Shown: in pieces, positions 19,047-26,464 of the stretch
Position numbering within the stretch: the first letter of the stretch is position 1
Layout: every line of letters starts with the position of its first letter
Assembly: GCA_902790015.1 (NCBI GenBank)
Contig: CADAQF010000003.1
Span: 124,001 to 188,000, forward strand
Direction: 5' to 3'
Source of the DNA: an uncultured Eubacteriales bacterium
Lineage (GTDB): Bacteria > Bacillota > Clostridia > Christensenellales > Aristaeellaceae
DNA length: 64,000 bases
The notes under the pieces: generated by a model
Databases searched by the model: none
What the model was told of the DNA's origin: nothing
What the model saw: only the letters and a program-made list of their open reading frames with translations
Made by a program: the position numbers and the translations under genes

Positions 19047-20321
19047 TTACGACCAGATAAACCAGATGATTGCTGCACCGGAGAGGGCGGCAATCAGCGT
19101 AAAGGGGATGCCGATGCGGGTGAAATCCCTGGTGGATACTTTATAACCCTCTTTTTGAAGGATACCGATGCCTGCAATATTGGCCGACGCACCGATAGGA
19201 GTGATGTTGCCGCCCAGAGTGGCTCCGATGAGTAAGCCGAAGGCAAAAAGATACGGTTCTGTCCCCATCATGGATGCAATGCTGCTTACCACCGGCAGCA
19301 TGGTAGCTACATAGGGGATGTTGTCAATAAAGGCGCTGAGAAGCACCGATACGCCGACGATCATGACATACATGAGCGGCGCAGAATTGCCGCCTACCCT
19401 GACAAAGGTTTCCGCAATGGCGTCGATGACCCCGGCCTGGGTCAGGCCCCCGACTACCAGAAACAACCCGGAAAGGAGCAGCAGCGTTTTACAGTCGATG
19501 GCTTTCAGAGAATCTTTGATCACACTCCCATCTTTCCGGCGGATCAGTTCATACAAAACACCGATCATTGCCAGGCCGCAGCAAATAAGCCCGTTGGTCA
19601 GCTCCGGCTTAATGGGAAATTGGGAGGCCACGATCAAAAGAAGGATGGTGCCCAGCAAAAGAAACGTAGGCATATAGTCTGTTACTTCTGTTTTCCCGCC
19701 GGAATCGACGCGGGCTTTTTCTTTGCGGAACAGCCACAACAGCACCGGAACGGTAAGCAGAGCGCCTGCTTCCACGGCGAAGATGATGCCGGGCCTTCCC
19801 TTGAACCAGAAGAAATCGTTAAAGCCCATGTTCATGTAGCCGCCAAGCAAAATGGACGTGGTATCGCCCACCAGGGTGGCTGCCCCCTGCAAATTGCTGG
19901 ATACGGCGATGGCAATGATCACCGGCACAGGATTGGTCTTTATCTTCTTTGCCACAGCCAGACCCACGGGAGCCACCATCAGGACTGTAGCCACGTTATC
20001 CACAAAGGCGGAAATCAGCCCGGAAAACAGGCTCAGGGCCACGATGGCCCATTGTACGCTGGGCGTGATCCTCAGCAGTCCCTCCGCCATGCGCAGGGGC
20101 ATTTTGCTTTGTACAAACAGTTCCACGGTCACCATCGTGCCTGTCAGCATCATAAGCACATTCCAGTTGATGGCGTCCAGTGCCCTGCCTGCCGGGAGAA
20201 TCCCCAGCGCCAGGAAGATCGCCGCCGCAGCCAGAGCGATGATCCACCTCTTTTCCGAGAAAATGAGCAGCAGCACATACATCGCTGCGAAAACAATGAG
20301 CGCCAGTACCATGGTATTCAT
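19047..20321 (-). CDS. ArsB/NhaD/SLC13-type ion transporter (possible Mn2+-responsive exporter)
   Basis: A 424-residue membrane protein of the ion transporter superfamily with about 11-12 hydrophobic segments in two repeats. NWNVLMMLTGTMVTVELFV and FVDNVATVLMVAPVGLAVAKK in the first half mirror LLLLSGLFLVVGGLTQAGV and FIDNIPYVATMLPVVSSI in the second; the paired D-N helical hairpins are typical of ArsB/NhaD/CitM transporters. GGAGG lies before ATG 20321. The leader (20377-20490) carries yybP-ykoY motifs, so manganese export is a plausible role; arsenite, sodium or citrate transport are alternatives from the family alone. Confidence 0.83.
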   Translation of the reverse strand: MNTMVLALIVFAAMYVLLLIFSEKRWIIALAAAAIFLALGILPAGRALDAINWNVLMMLTGTMVTVELFVQSKMPLRMAEGLLRITPSVQWAIVALSLFSGLISAFVDNVATVLMVAPVGLAVAKKIKTNPVPVIIAIAVSSNLQGAATLVGDTTSILLGGYMNMGFNDFFWFKGRPGIIFAVEAGALLTVPVLLWLFRKEKARVDSGGKTEVTDYMPTFLLLGTILLLIVASQFPIKPELTNGLICCGLAMIGVLYELIRRKDGSVIKDSLKAIDCKTLLLLSGLFLVVGGLTQAGVIDAIAETFVRVGGNSAPLMYVMIVGVSVLLSAFIDNIPYVATMLPVVSSIASMMGTEPYLFAFGLLIGATLGGNITPIGASANIAGIGILQKEGYKVSTRDFTRIGIPFTLIAALSGAAIIWFIWS

Positions 20322-20376
20322 CCTTTTTCCTCCGCAAAAAAACAGATACAGCATGCTGCACCGGTTTCTTCACAAG

Positions 20377-20490
20377 AAAAGACCCATGCGCAGCTGAGCT
20401 GACATGAGTCTCACAATTGAAAGTCCTGCCGGGATGAATCCGTGATGACGGCAGGACTCCGCATTTTACGCGGCTGCTACTCCCTCGATC
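20377..20490 (-). ncRNA. Candidate yybP-ykoY (Mn2+) riboswitch with terminator
   Basis: The minus-strand leader contains, in order, the conserved GAGGGAGTAGC (20486-20476), a short GCCGC/GCGG helix, a 10-bp helix AGTCCTGCCG/CGGCAGGACT (20458-20449 and 20431-20422; the sequence is palindromic on both strands) enclosing CGTCATCAC (20450-20442), then TTTCAATTGTGAGAC. These match remembered yybP-ykoY features: the GGGGAGUAG and CGUCAUCA metal-binding loops and the GUGAGACC segment. A terminator stem GACTCATG/CATGGGTC (20410-20403 with 20388-20381) followed by TTTTC ends it. A TATAAT box lies at 20499-20494. Confidence 0.72.
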
Positions 20491-20493
20491 AGT

Positions 20494-20499
20494 ATTATA
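20494..20499 (-). promoter_or_regulatory. -10 box of the riboswitch-controlled permease transcript
   Basis: TATAAT on the minus strand lies 8 bases before the conserved riboswitch sequence begins. No good -35 hexamer is visible at the expected distance, so the promoter is only partly supported. Confidence 0.5.
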
Positions 20500-20544
20500 T
20501 CATGAATCATTCGATTCCGGCATGCTCTTTGCGCTAAGGATATG

Positions 20545-20623
20545 CTAAGGCAACACCGTACAATATGCCGAATCTGACAGGCTCAGACTGTCAGATTCGG
20601 CATATTGTACGGTGTTGCCCTAA
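20545..20623. mobile_element. 71-bp perfect palindrome flanked by CTAA duplication (MITE-like remnant)
   Basis: Two perfect 32-bp arms (20549-20580 and 20588-20619) enclose a 7-base loop GCTCAGA. Each end begins GGCAACACCGTACAATATGC. The tetranucleotide CTAA stands immediately outside both ends (20545-20548 and 20620-20623), as a target-site duplication would. No transposase is present. The size and structure suit a non-autonomous miniature inverted-repeat element or a pair of fused insertion-sequence ends. It lacks a T run, so it is not a simple terminator. Confidence 0.68.
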
Positions 20624-20630
20624 ATAAATA

Positions 20631-20652
20631 CCCTGAGCGGTGCCGCTCAGGG
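20631..20652 (-). terminator. Terminator after nrdDG
   Basis: A perfect 10-bp stem CCCTGAGCGG/CCGCTCAGGG with a 2-base spacer (probably a 4-base loop) lies 18 bases past the nrdG stop. On the minus strand it is followed by TATTTATTTA. Confidence 0.75.
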
Positions 20653-20669
20653 AGTTGAATATATTACAA

Positions 20670-21212
20670 TCAGCCGTTTGACCTTTCCTGGTAGGATGAA
20701 AGGGTCAGCACGCCCGTTTCCCGGGTCCTGTGCAGGTCGATGATCCGCTGGTTGGCGGAGCCTCTGAAGCGCAGGCGGATATCTTTTTCCGCTTCCACGA
20801 AGCGGCCGTCCACCAGCACGTCCAGCAGGGACAGGATGTCGTCCGTCACCTCGCAGCGGGGGTAGCTGCCCGGAGCCGTCAGTTCCTCCCAGGTGAAGCC
20901 GCTGTAGGCCCAGATGGTTTTACGGGGGAAGAGCGTTCTTGCCTTTTGCAGGAAGGGCAGCAGTGCGCGCTGGTTGGCGGGTTCCATGGGGTCGCCGCCC
21001 AACAGGGTCAGACCGTCGATGTAATCGGGCGCAAGGAGACTGAGCACCTGCCCGGCGGCCTCCTGCGTGAAGGGCTTCCCATAGGTGAACGACCAGGTTT
21101 CCGGCTGGAAGCATCCCGGGCAGCGGTTGGTGCAGCCGGATACGAACAGGCTCACCCTTACGCCCGGGCCGTTGGCGATATCGCAGTCCTTGACGGCGCC
21201 GAAGTACATCAT
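20670..21212 (-). CDS. nrdG: Anaerobic ribonucleotide reductase activating protein
   Basis: A 180-residue radical SAM activase. The CX3CX2C motif binding the 4Fe-4S cluster is in SGCTNRCPGCFQ, near residue 30; LTLLGGDPMEPANQ is the SAM-binding GGE-like motif. It uses S-adenosylmethionine to make the glycyl radical on NrdD. ATG 21212 overlaps the NrdD stop as TAATG (21209 is an alternative ATG), so translation is coupled. The longer upstream frame lies inside nrdD and is rejected. Confidence 0.95.
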   Translation of the reverse strand: MMYFGAVKDCDIANGPGVRVSLFVSGCTNRCPGCFQPETWSFTYGKPFTQEAAGQVLSLLAPDYIDGLTLLGGDPMEPANQRALLPFLQKARTLFPRKTIWAYSGFTWEELTAPGSYPRCEVTDDILSLLDVLVDGRFVEAEKDIRLRFRGSANQRIIDLHRTRETGVLTLSSYQERSNG

Positions 21213-23413
21213 TACAGGTGAAGCACCCTTTCCTTGATTTCCTGCGTGCGGCCCTGGTTCCAGAACTGGGTGCCGATGTAGCCGCAGGTGCGCCTGGCCA
21301 CGTTCATCTTGTTCTGATCGGTATTGCCGCAGCACGGGCAGGTCCACACGAGCTTCCCGTTGTTTTCACGGATCTCGATCTCCCCGTCCCAGCCGCACAC
21401 CTGGCAGTAGTCGCTCTTGGTGTTGAGCTCGGCATACAGGATATTGTCGTAGATGAACTGCATGACGCGGATGACGGCGTCCAGGTTATGGCTCATGTTG
21501 GGCACCTCGACGTAGCTGATGGCGCCGCCGGGGCTCAGCGCCTGGAACTTGGCCTCGGTGCGGATCTTGTCAAAGGCGTTGATGGGCTCGGTCACGTGGA
21601 TATGGTAGGAATTGGTGATATAGCCTTTGTCCGTGATGCCCTCGATGACGCCGAAGCGCTTCTGCAGGCACTTGGCGAAGCGGTAGGTGGTGCTTTCAAG
21701 CGGCGTGCCGTAGATGGAATAGTCGATGTTTTCGGCCTTCTTCCATTTGGCGGTGTATTCGTTCAGCTTCCGCATGATCTGGAGCCCCAGCTCTTCCCCT
21801 TCGGGCTCGGTCAGCTTTTTGCCGTTCAGGGCCTTCACGCACTCCCACAGGCCCGCGTAGCCCAGGGAGATCGTGCTGTAGCCGTCGTACAGCAGCCGGT
21901 CGATGGTTTCGCCCTTTTTGAGCCGCGCCAGCGCCCCGTACTGCCACAAAATCGGCGCCACGTCGGACAGCGTGCCCTTCAGGCGCTCATGCCGGCAGCG
22001 CAGCGCCCGGTGGCACAGCTCCATCCTCTCATCGAAGATCTGCCAGAAGCGGTCCATATCGCCCTGGGCGGACAGGCCGATATCCACCAGGTTCACCGTG
22101 ACAACGCCCTGGTTGAAGCGGCCGTAATACTTGTGCTTGCCGGGCTCATAGTTGCGGGCGTTGGCGATGTTGCCCACGCCGGCGTCAGTAAAGCGGTCCG
22201 GCGTCAGGAAGCTGCGGCAGCCCATGCAGGTATACACATCCCCGCCCTTGAGCTCCTTCATGACCTTTTCGGAGATGTAATCGGGCACCATGCGCTTGGC
22301 GGTGCATTTGGCGGCCAGCTCCGTCAGGTAATAATAGGGCGTGCCTTCCCGGATGTTGTCTTCTTCCAGCACGTAGATCAGCTTGGGGAAGGCGGGGGTG
22401 ACCCACACGCCCTGCTCGTTCTTGACCCCCTCGTAGCGCTGACGGAGGGTTTCCTCGATGATCAGGGCCAGGTCGGCCTTCTCCTGCTCGTTTTTGGCCT
22501 CGCCCAGGTACATGAACACGGTCACGAAGGGGGCCTGCCCGTTGGTGGTCAGAAGCGTAACCACCTGATACTGGATGGTCTGCACGCCGCGCTGGATCTC
22601 TGAAAGCAGCTGGGCTTTGGCCAGGCTGTCCACCGCTTCGGGGTCCAGATGGAGATTGAGGCTGTCCAGTTCCTGTTCAAGCTCCCGGCGGATCTTTTTG
22701 CGGCTGATATCCACAAACGGCGCCAGATGGGCCAGGGAGATGGACTGCCCGCCGTACTGGTTGGAGGCCACCTGGGCGATGATCTGCGTGGCGATGTTGC
22801 AGGCGGTGGAAAAGCTGTGGGGCTTTTCGATCAGCGTGCCGGTGATGACGGTCTCGTGCTGCAGCATGTCCTCCAGGTTCACCAGGTCGCAGTTGTGCAT
22901 GTGCTGGGCGTAATAGTCCATGTCGTGGAAATGGATGATGCCGGCCTCGTGCGCCTCCACGATGTCCTGAGGAAGGAGCACCCGCTCGGTCAGATCCTTG
23001 GAGACCTCGCCGGCCATATAGTCCCGCTGGGTGGAGTTGATGACCGGGTTTTTGTTGGAGTTTTCCTGCTTGGCTTCCTCGTTGACGCATTCGATCAGGG
23101 AGAGGATCTTATTGTCCGTGGTGTTGGCGTGCCGGGCGAGGGCGCGGGTGTAGCGGTAGGTGATGTAGCGCTTGGCCACGTCAAAGGAGCCGCTCTGCAT
23201 GAGCTGCTGCTCCACCATGTCCTGCACCTCCTCCACGCCCGGAGCGCGGCCCAGGGCCTCGCACTGCGCGGTGACGCGGCGGGTGATGGCGTCGATGATG
23301 TCCGGGCTCAGGCGGTTTTCCTCCGCGGCCTGGCCGTTCGCCTTGGTGATGGCGACGAGGATCTTTTCCGGGTCGAAGGGGACCTCCGAACCATTCCGTT
23401 TGATGATACGCAT
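21212..23413 (-). CDS. nrdD: Anaerobic ribonucleoside-triphosphate reductase (class III)
   Basis: A 733-residue glycyl-radical enzyme reducing ribonucleoside triphosphates to deoxy forms under anaerobiosis. An ATP-cone allosteric domain occupies residues 1-95 (IIKRNGSEVPFDPEKILVAI). The C-terminus has the zinc site CQVCGWDG and CPCCGN, then the glycyl-radical motif RTCGYIG about 23 residues from the end. ATG 23413 follows a weak AGAAAGAAGAG; an in-frame ATG at 23443 has no ribosome site and would lie inside an NrdR box region. Two NrdR boxes lie upstream. Confidence 0.95.
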   Translation of the reverse strand: MRIIKRNGSEVPFDPEKILVAITKANGQAAEENRLSPDIIDAITRRVTAQCEALGRAPGVEEVQDMVEQQLMQSGSFDVAKRYITYRYTRALARHANTTDNKILSLIECVNEEAKQENSNKNPVINSTQRDYMAGEVSKDLTERVLLPQDIVEAHEAGIIHFHDMDYYAQHMHNCDLVNLEDMLQHETVITGTLIEKPHSFSTACNIATQIIAQVASNQYGGQSISLAHLAPFVDISRKKIRRELEQELDSLNLHLDPEAVDSLAKAQLLSEIQRGVQTIQYQVVTLLTTNGQAPFVTVFMYLGEAKNEQEKADLALIIEETLRQRYEGVKNEQGVWVTPAFPKLIYVLEEDNIREGTPYYYLTELAAKCTAKRMVPDYISEKVMKELKGGDVYTCMGCRSFLTPDRFTDAGVGNIANARNYEPGKHKYYGRFNQGVVTVNLVDIGLSAQGDMDRFWQIFDERMELCHRALRCRHERLKGTLSDVAPILWQYGALARLKKGETIDRLLYDGYSTISLGYAGLWECVKALNGKKLTEPEGEELGLQIMRKLNEYTAKWKKAENIDYSIYGTPLESTTYRFAKCLQKRFGVIEGITDKGYITNSYHIHVTEPINAFDKIRTEAKFQALSPGGAISYVEVPNMSHNLDAVIRVMQFIYDNILYAELNTKSDYCQVCGWDGEIEIRENNGKLVWTCPCCGNTDQNKMNVARRTCGYIGTQFWNQGRTQEIKERVLHL

Positions 23414-23446
23414 GATTGTCTCTTCTTTCTGTGAGCGGCCCATAAA

Positions 23447-23493
23447 ACACTATATATAGTGAAGGCACCGCATCTGAACACAAAATATTGATC
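23447..23493 (-). promoter_or_regulatory. Tandem NrdR boxes upstream of nrdD
   Basis: ACACTATATATAGTGA (23447-23462) matches the NrdR-box consensus acaCwAtATaTwGtgt in 15 of 16 positions. A second, weaker copy ACACAAAATATTGATC lies at 23478-23493, starting exactly 31 bases away, the usual three-turn spacing. Both lie just downstream of the nrdD -10 box. NrdR would repress the operon when dATP is plentiful. Confidence 0.85.
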
Positions 23494-23505
23494 AGTGCAT
23501 ACCTT

Positions 23506-23533
23506 ATTATACCGTAAAAGGCGGAAAAATCAA
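23506..23533 (-). promoter_or_regulatory. nrdDG promoter
   Basis: On the minus strand TTGATT (23533-23528) and TATAAT (23511-23506) are spaced by 16 bases. Transcription would start near 23499, placing both NrdR boxes in the first 55 transcribed bases. Confidence 0.7.
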
Positions 23534-23617
23534 GCCCTGTTCCTGTATACAATGAAGCATTTACAGAGGGAAAAAGGATATCAATTAAACTGATAACGTC
23601 CTATCAAAACAACGTAT

Positions 23618-23646
23618 TTGACAGGGAACCGGGATAGGGGTATCAT
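23618..23646 (+). promoter_or_regulatory. metNIQ promoter
   Basis: TTGACA (23618-23623), a 17-base spacer, and TATCAT (23641-23646). It lies 37 bases before the leader-peptide start. Confidence 0.8.
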
Positions 23647-23682
23647 GTCGGTGTTCCATCAAACAGCGAGGAGGCGGCCCCG

Positions 23683-23760
23683 ATGACGGAGAACTGCAGG
23701 ATGATGCGCCATATGCAGGAGATGTGCGGATGCATGTCTTCCGTTCCGTCATGCGGCTGA
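23683..23760 (+). CDS. Met/Cys-rich leader peptide of the methionine transport operon
   Basis: A 25-codon frame beginning at ATG 23683 and ending TGA 23758-23760, preceded by GAGGAGG at a good distance. Six of 25 residues are Met (positions 1, 7, 8, 11, 14, 18) and four are Cys (5, 15, 17, 24), an extreme composition for so short a frame. A terminator hairpin follows 28 bases later and metN after that. This is the architecture of a classical amino-acid attenuator: ribosomes stalling at Met (and Cys) codons would report shortage of sulfur amino acids. Confidence 0.8.
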   Translation: MTENCRMMRHMQEMCGCMSSVPSCG

Positions 23761-23812
23761 GCCTGAAAAAGGTCCGGAACTGACAGGGCAGCCGCGAGGC
23801 TGCTCTTTTTTT
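23743..23812 (+). terminator. Attenuator of metNIQ with competing antiterminator
   Basis: The terminator stem GCAGCC (23788-23793) and GGCTGC (23798-23803) with loop GCGA is followed by TCT and seven T. Its left arm can instead pair as CAGCCG (23789-23794) with CGGCTG (23754-23759), which overlaps the last codons and stop of the leader peptide. A further exclusive helix GTTCCG/CGGAAC (23743-23748, 23775-23780) exists. A ribosome reaching the stop would mask CGGCTG and allow termination; one stalled at upstream Met codons would leave it free. Confidence 0.75.
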
Positions 23813-23839
23813 GAACAAAACGGAGGAAAAGCGCGGCCT

Positions 23840-24895
23840 ATGGCAGACAGTCGGGAAGTAATGATTTCGCTCAGGGAGGTTGTAAAAACCTTTCCGGACA
23901 GCGGGGACGGCGTGCATGCCGTCCGCAGCGTCTCCCTGGATATCCATACGGGGGAAATATTCGGCATAGTAGGGTTTTCCGGGGCGGGCAAGAGCACGCT
24001 GGTTCGGTGCATGAACCTGCTGGAAAGGCCGGACAGCGGCACGGTGACCGTGGACGGCGTGGAACTGACCAGGCTTAACGCGGCGGAACTCAACCGCCAG
24101 CGGCGCAAAACGGGGATGATATTCCAGCAGTTCAACCTTTTTGCCAGCCGCACGGTGCTGGACAACGTGATGTTTCCGCTGAAGCACACCGGCATGCGCC
24201 GGGATGCCATGCGCAAAAAGGCGCTGGACCTGCTGGCTTTCGTGGAACTGTCCGATAAAGCGGACGCCTATCCTTCCCAGCTTTCGGGCGGGCAGAAGCA
24301 GCGGGTGGCCATCGCCAGGGCGCTGGCCAGCGACCCCAAGGTGCTTCTGTGCGACGAGGCGACCTCCGCGCTCGATCCGCAGACCACCACCTCCATCCTG
24401 AACCTGCTCAGACGGCTGAACCGCGAAATGGGCATCACGATCGTCGTGATCACCCACCAGATGCAGGTCGTCAAGGAGCTTTGCCGGCGCGTGGCGCTGA
24501 TGGAGGCCGGCAGCATCGTGGAACAGGGGGATGTGTACGACATTTTCGCCAATCCCCGCGAGGATGTGACGCGCAGCTTCGTGGAATCCGCCGGTTCCGG
24601 GGGAGCGATTAAGGAGATGATGAAGGACGCTTCGGTGCTCAAGGTCATCGAATCCGGCGCGAAGGTCTGTCACCTCAAATTTCTGGACAGCAGCGCCGGC
24701 CGCGCCCTGGTGAGCGACATTTCCCGCCTTTATCAGGTGAACCTGAGCATATTGCAGGGCAGCATCGAGATCATCGACGGCCGTTCGCTGGGCCAGCTGA
24801 TGGTGGCGGCCGAAGGAGACGCCGGAAAAATCGCCGAGGCGCTCAGCTACGCCCGGGAAAACGGCGTGGAAGTGGAGGAACTGCTCAATGCATGA
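23840..24895 (+). CDS. metN: Methionine ABC transporter ATP-binding protein
   Basis: A 351-residue ATPase. Walker A is GFSGAGKSTL near residue 45, the signature LSGGQKQRVAIARAL near residue 150, and Walker B VLLCDEATSALD. The C-terminal 100 residues match the NIL/ACT-like sensor domain of MetN, which binds methionine and shuts the transporter. It energises uptake of methionine through MetI. The gene lies after the attenuator and overlaps metI by 8 bases. ATG 23840 has GGAGG upstream. Confidence 0.94.
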   Translation: MADSREVMISLREVVKTFPDSGDGVHAVRSVSLDIHTGEIFGIVGFSGAGKSTLVRCMNLLERPDSGTVTVDGVELTRLNAAELNRQRRKTGMIFQQFNLFASRTVLDNVMFPLKHTGMRRDAMRKKALDLLAFVELSDKADAYPSQLSGGQKQRVAIARALASDPKVLLCDEATSALDPQTTTSILNLLRRLNREMGITIVVITHQMQVVKELCRRVALMEAGSIVEQGDVYDIFANPREDVTRSFVESAGSGGAIKEMMKDASVLKVIESGAKVCHLKFLDSSAGRALVSDISRLYQVNLSILQGSIEIIDGRSLGQLMVAAEGDAGKIAEALSYARENGVEVEELLNA

Positions 24896-25568
24896 GTTGT
24901 TGGTCAACCTTTTTCCCTTTGTGATGAAAAAACCCGAGCAGCTTCTCAAAAGCATCGTGGAGACCCTGCAGATGACGGCCTGGTCTGGGGCGTTTATGTT
25001 CGTGTTGGGTCTGGCGCTGGGCGTGACGCTGACCGTCACGCGCGAAGGCGGGATACTCGAAAACAGGCCCGTGTATCACGTGCTGGACAAAGTGATCAAT
25101 CTGTTCCGCTCCATCCCCTTCGTCATCCTGATCGCGCTTTTGATGAACCTCACCAAGCTGATCATGGGCACCCGCATCGGCGTCAGGGGCGTCATCGTGC
25201 CGCTGATTGTCGGCTCTACCCCGTTTTTCGCCCGGCAGGTGGACGCGGCGCTGGCCGGGGTGGACAAGGGCCTGGTGGAGGCCGCCCAGTCCATGGGAGT
25301 GGGTCCTTTGGGCATCATTTTCAGGGTATACCTGAAGGAGGGCACGGCGGCCATCGCCCGGGGCACGACGATCACGCTGATCAACCTGGTGGGCCTTACG
25401 GCGATGAGCGGCTATGTCGGCGCCGGCGGCCTGGGAGATTACGCGATCACCTACGGCTACAACTACAACCGCATGGATATCGTCTGGGCGGCCGTCATCG
25501 TCACGGTGCTGATCGTATCCGTCGTACAGGGCATCGGCACGCTGATCGCCCGGAAAGCCACCCATTGA
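24888..25568 (+). CDS. metI: Methionine ABC transporter permease
   Basis: A 226-residue permease with five to six membrane segments. The conserved region VDKGLVEAAQSMGVGPLGII near residue 125 is the EAA loop contacting MetN, and VGAGGLGDYAITYGY is a MetI signature. NLFRSIPFVILIALL lies before it. The start overlaps metN, so the two subunits are translationally coupled. Confidence 0.94.
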   Translation: MHELLVNLFPFVMKKPEQLLKSIVETLQMTAWSGAFMFVLGLALGVTLTVTREGGILENRPVYHVLDKVINLFRSIPFVILIALLMNLTKLIMGTRIGVRGVIVPLIVGSTPFFARQVDAALAGVDKGLVEAAQSMGVGPLGIIFRVYLKEGTAAIARGTTITLINLVGLTAMSGYVGAGGLGDYAITYGYNYNRMDIVWAAVIVTVLIVSVVQGIGTLIARKATH

Positions 25569-25632
25569 CAATCGCTGTCCTGCCGCAGGCGCGGCATAAA
25601 TCAAATGATACAAAAAACAGGAGGAATGAACC

Positions 25633-26451
25633 ATGAAGAGGGTCCTTGCTTTCGTGCTTACGCTTTCCCTGGCTCTTCTGCCCGCGCTGTCGCTGGCGGA
25701 CGAAACCATCAAACTCGGCGTGACCGGCGCTTTCTATGAAGACCTCTGGCAGCCCGCCATCGATCAGCTCAAGCAGGAAGGCATCAACGTGGAGCTGGTG
25801 CAGTTCAGTGATTTTTCCCTCCCCAACAATGCCCTGAACGGCGGCGAGATCCAGATAAACGCCTTCCAGCATCACGCGTATTTCAACAACGACACCTCCA
25901 ACAACGGCTACGACCTTAAGGTGCTGGCGGATACGTTTGTGATCACCATGAACCTGTATTCCAGCAAATACGAGACCGTGGAAGCCCTCCAGGCGGACGT
26001 GACATCGGGCAAGAAGCTGACCATCGTCGTGCCCAACGACGCCACCAACCAGGGCCGCGCCCTGCTGGTGCTGCGCGACGCCGGCCTGATCGACCTGAAT
26101 GACGACTACGAAGGCACGCCCAACACCGAGAACGTGGTGCAGAAGGAAGGCGCCAACCTGGAGCTGGTGGCGGTCAACGCCGCCCAGACCTATCAGTATC
26201 TGGGAGATTCCGACGCCGCCATCATCAACGGCAACTATGCCGCCAGCTACGGCGTCGATCCCGCCTCTGCCATATTCGCGGAAAAGGTGGACCTGAGCGA
26301 CGAGCGCTTCGTCTGCCTGATCGCCGTACGCGCTCAGGACGCCGATAATCCCACCTACAAGCGTATCGCCGAGGTCTTCTGCTCCGACGTGACCACCCAG
26401 GCGGTGAAAGAACTGTTTGACGGCTTCTTCTATCTGACGTGGGAAAACTGA
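25633..26451 (+). CDS. metQ: Methionine-binding protein (NlpA/MetQ family)
   Basis: A 272-residue substrate-binding protein of the MetNIQ importer. Residues 1-23 form a signal peptide (MKRVLAFVLTLSLALLPALS, then LADET). There is no cysteine at the cleavage site, whereas MetQ homologues are normally lipoproteins. The mature domain has GGEIQINAFQHHAYFNN and VVPNDATNQGRALLVLRDAGLI, hallmarks of the family. GGAGG lies before ATG 25633. Loss of the lipid anchor is shared with the sugar-binding protein at 36912. Confidence 0.93.
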   Translation: MKRVLAFVLTLSLALLPALSLADETIKLGVTGAFYEDLWQPAIDQLKQEGINVELVQFSDFSLPNNALNGGEIQINAFQHHAYFNNDTSNNGYDLKVLADTFVITMNLYSSKYETVEALQADVTSGKKLTIVVPNDATNQGRALLVLRDAGLIDLNDDYEGTPNTENVVQKEGANLELVAVNAAQTYQYLGDSDAAIINGNYAASYGVDPASAIFAEKVDLSDERFVCLIAVRAQDADNPTYKRIAEVFCSDVTTQAVKELFDGFFYLTWEN

Positions 26452-26464
26452 GAGGGACGGACGC

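Noticed and set aside
20549..20619. Palindrome as the nrdDG terminator
   Set aside because: It has no T run, and a proper terminator hairpin with a T-rich tail sits nearer nrdG at 20631-20652.
21218..22603. Long plus-strand frame opposite nrdD
   Set aside because: No recognisable motif; nrdD on the other strand is certain.
23581..23840. SAM riboswitch or T-box upstream of metN
   Set aside because: I found no T-box core (GGTGGNACCGCGG-like) and no SAM-I type core; the leader peptide and terminator account for the region.
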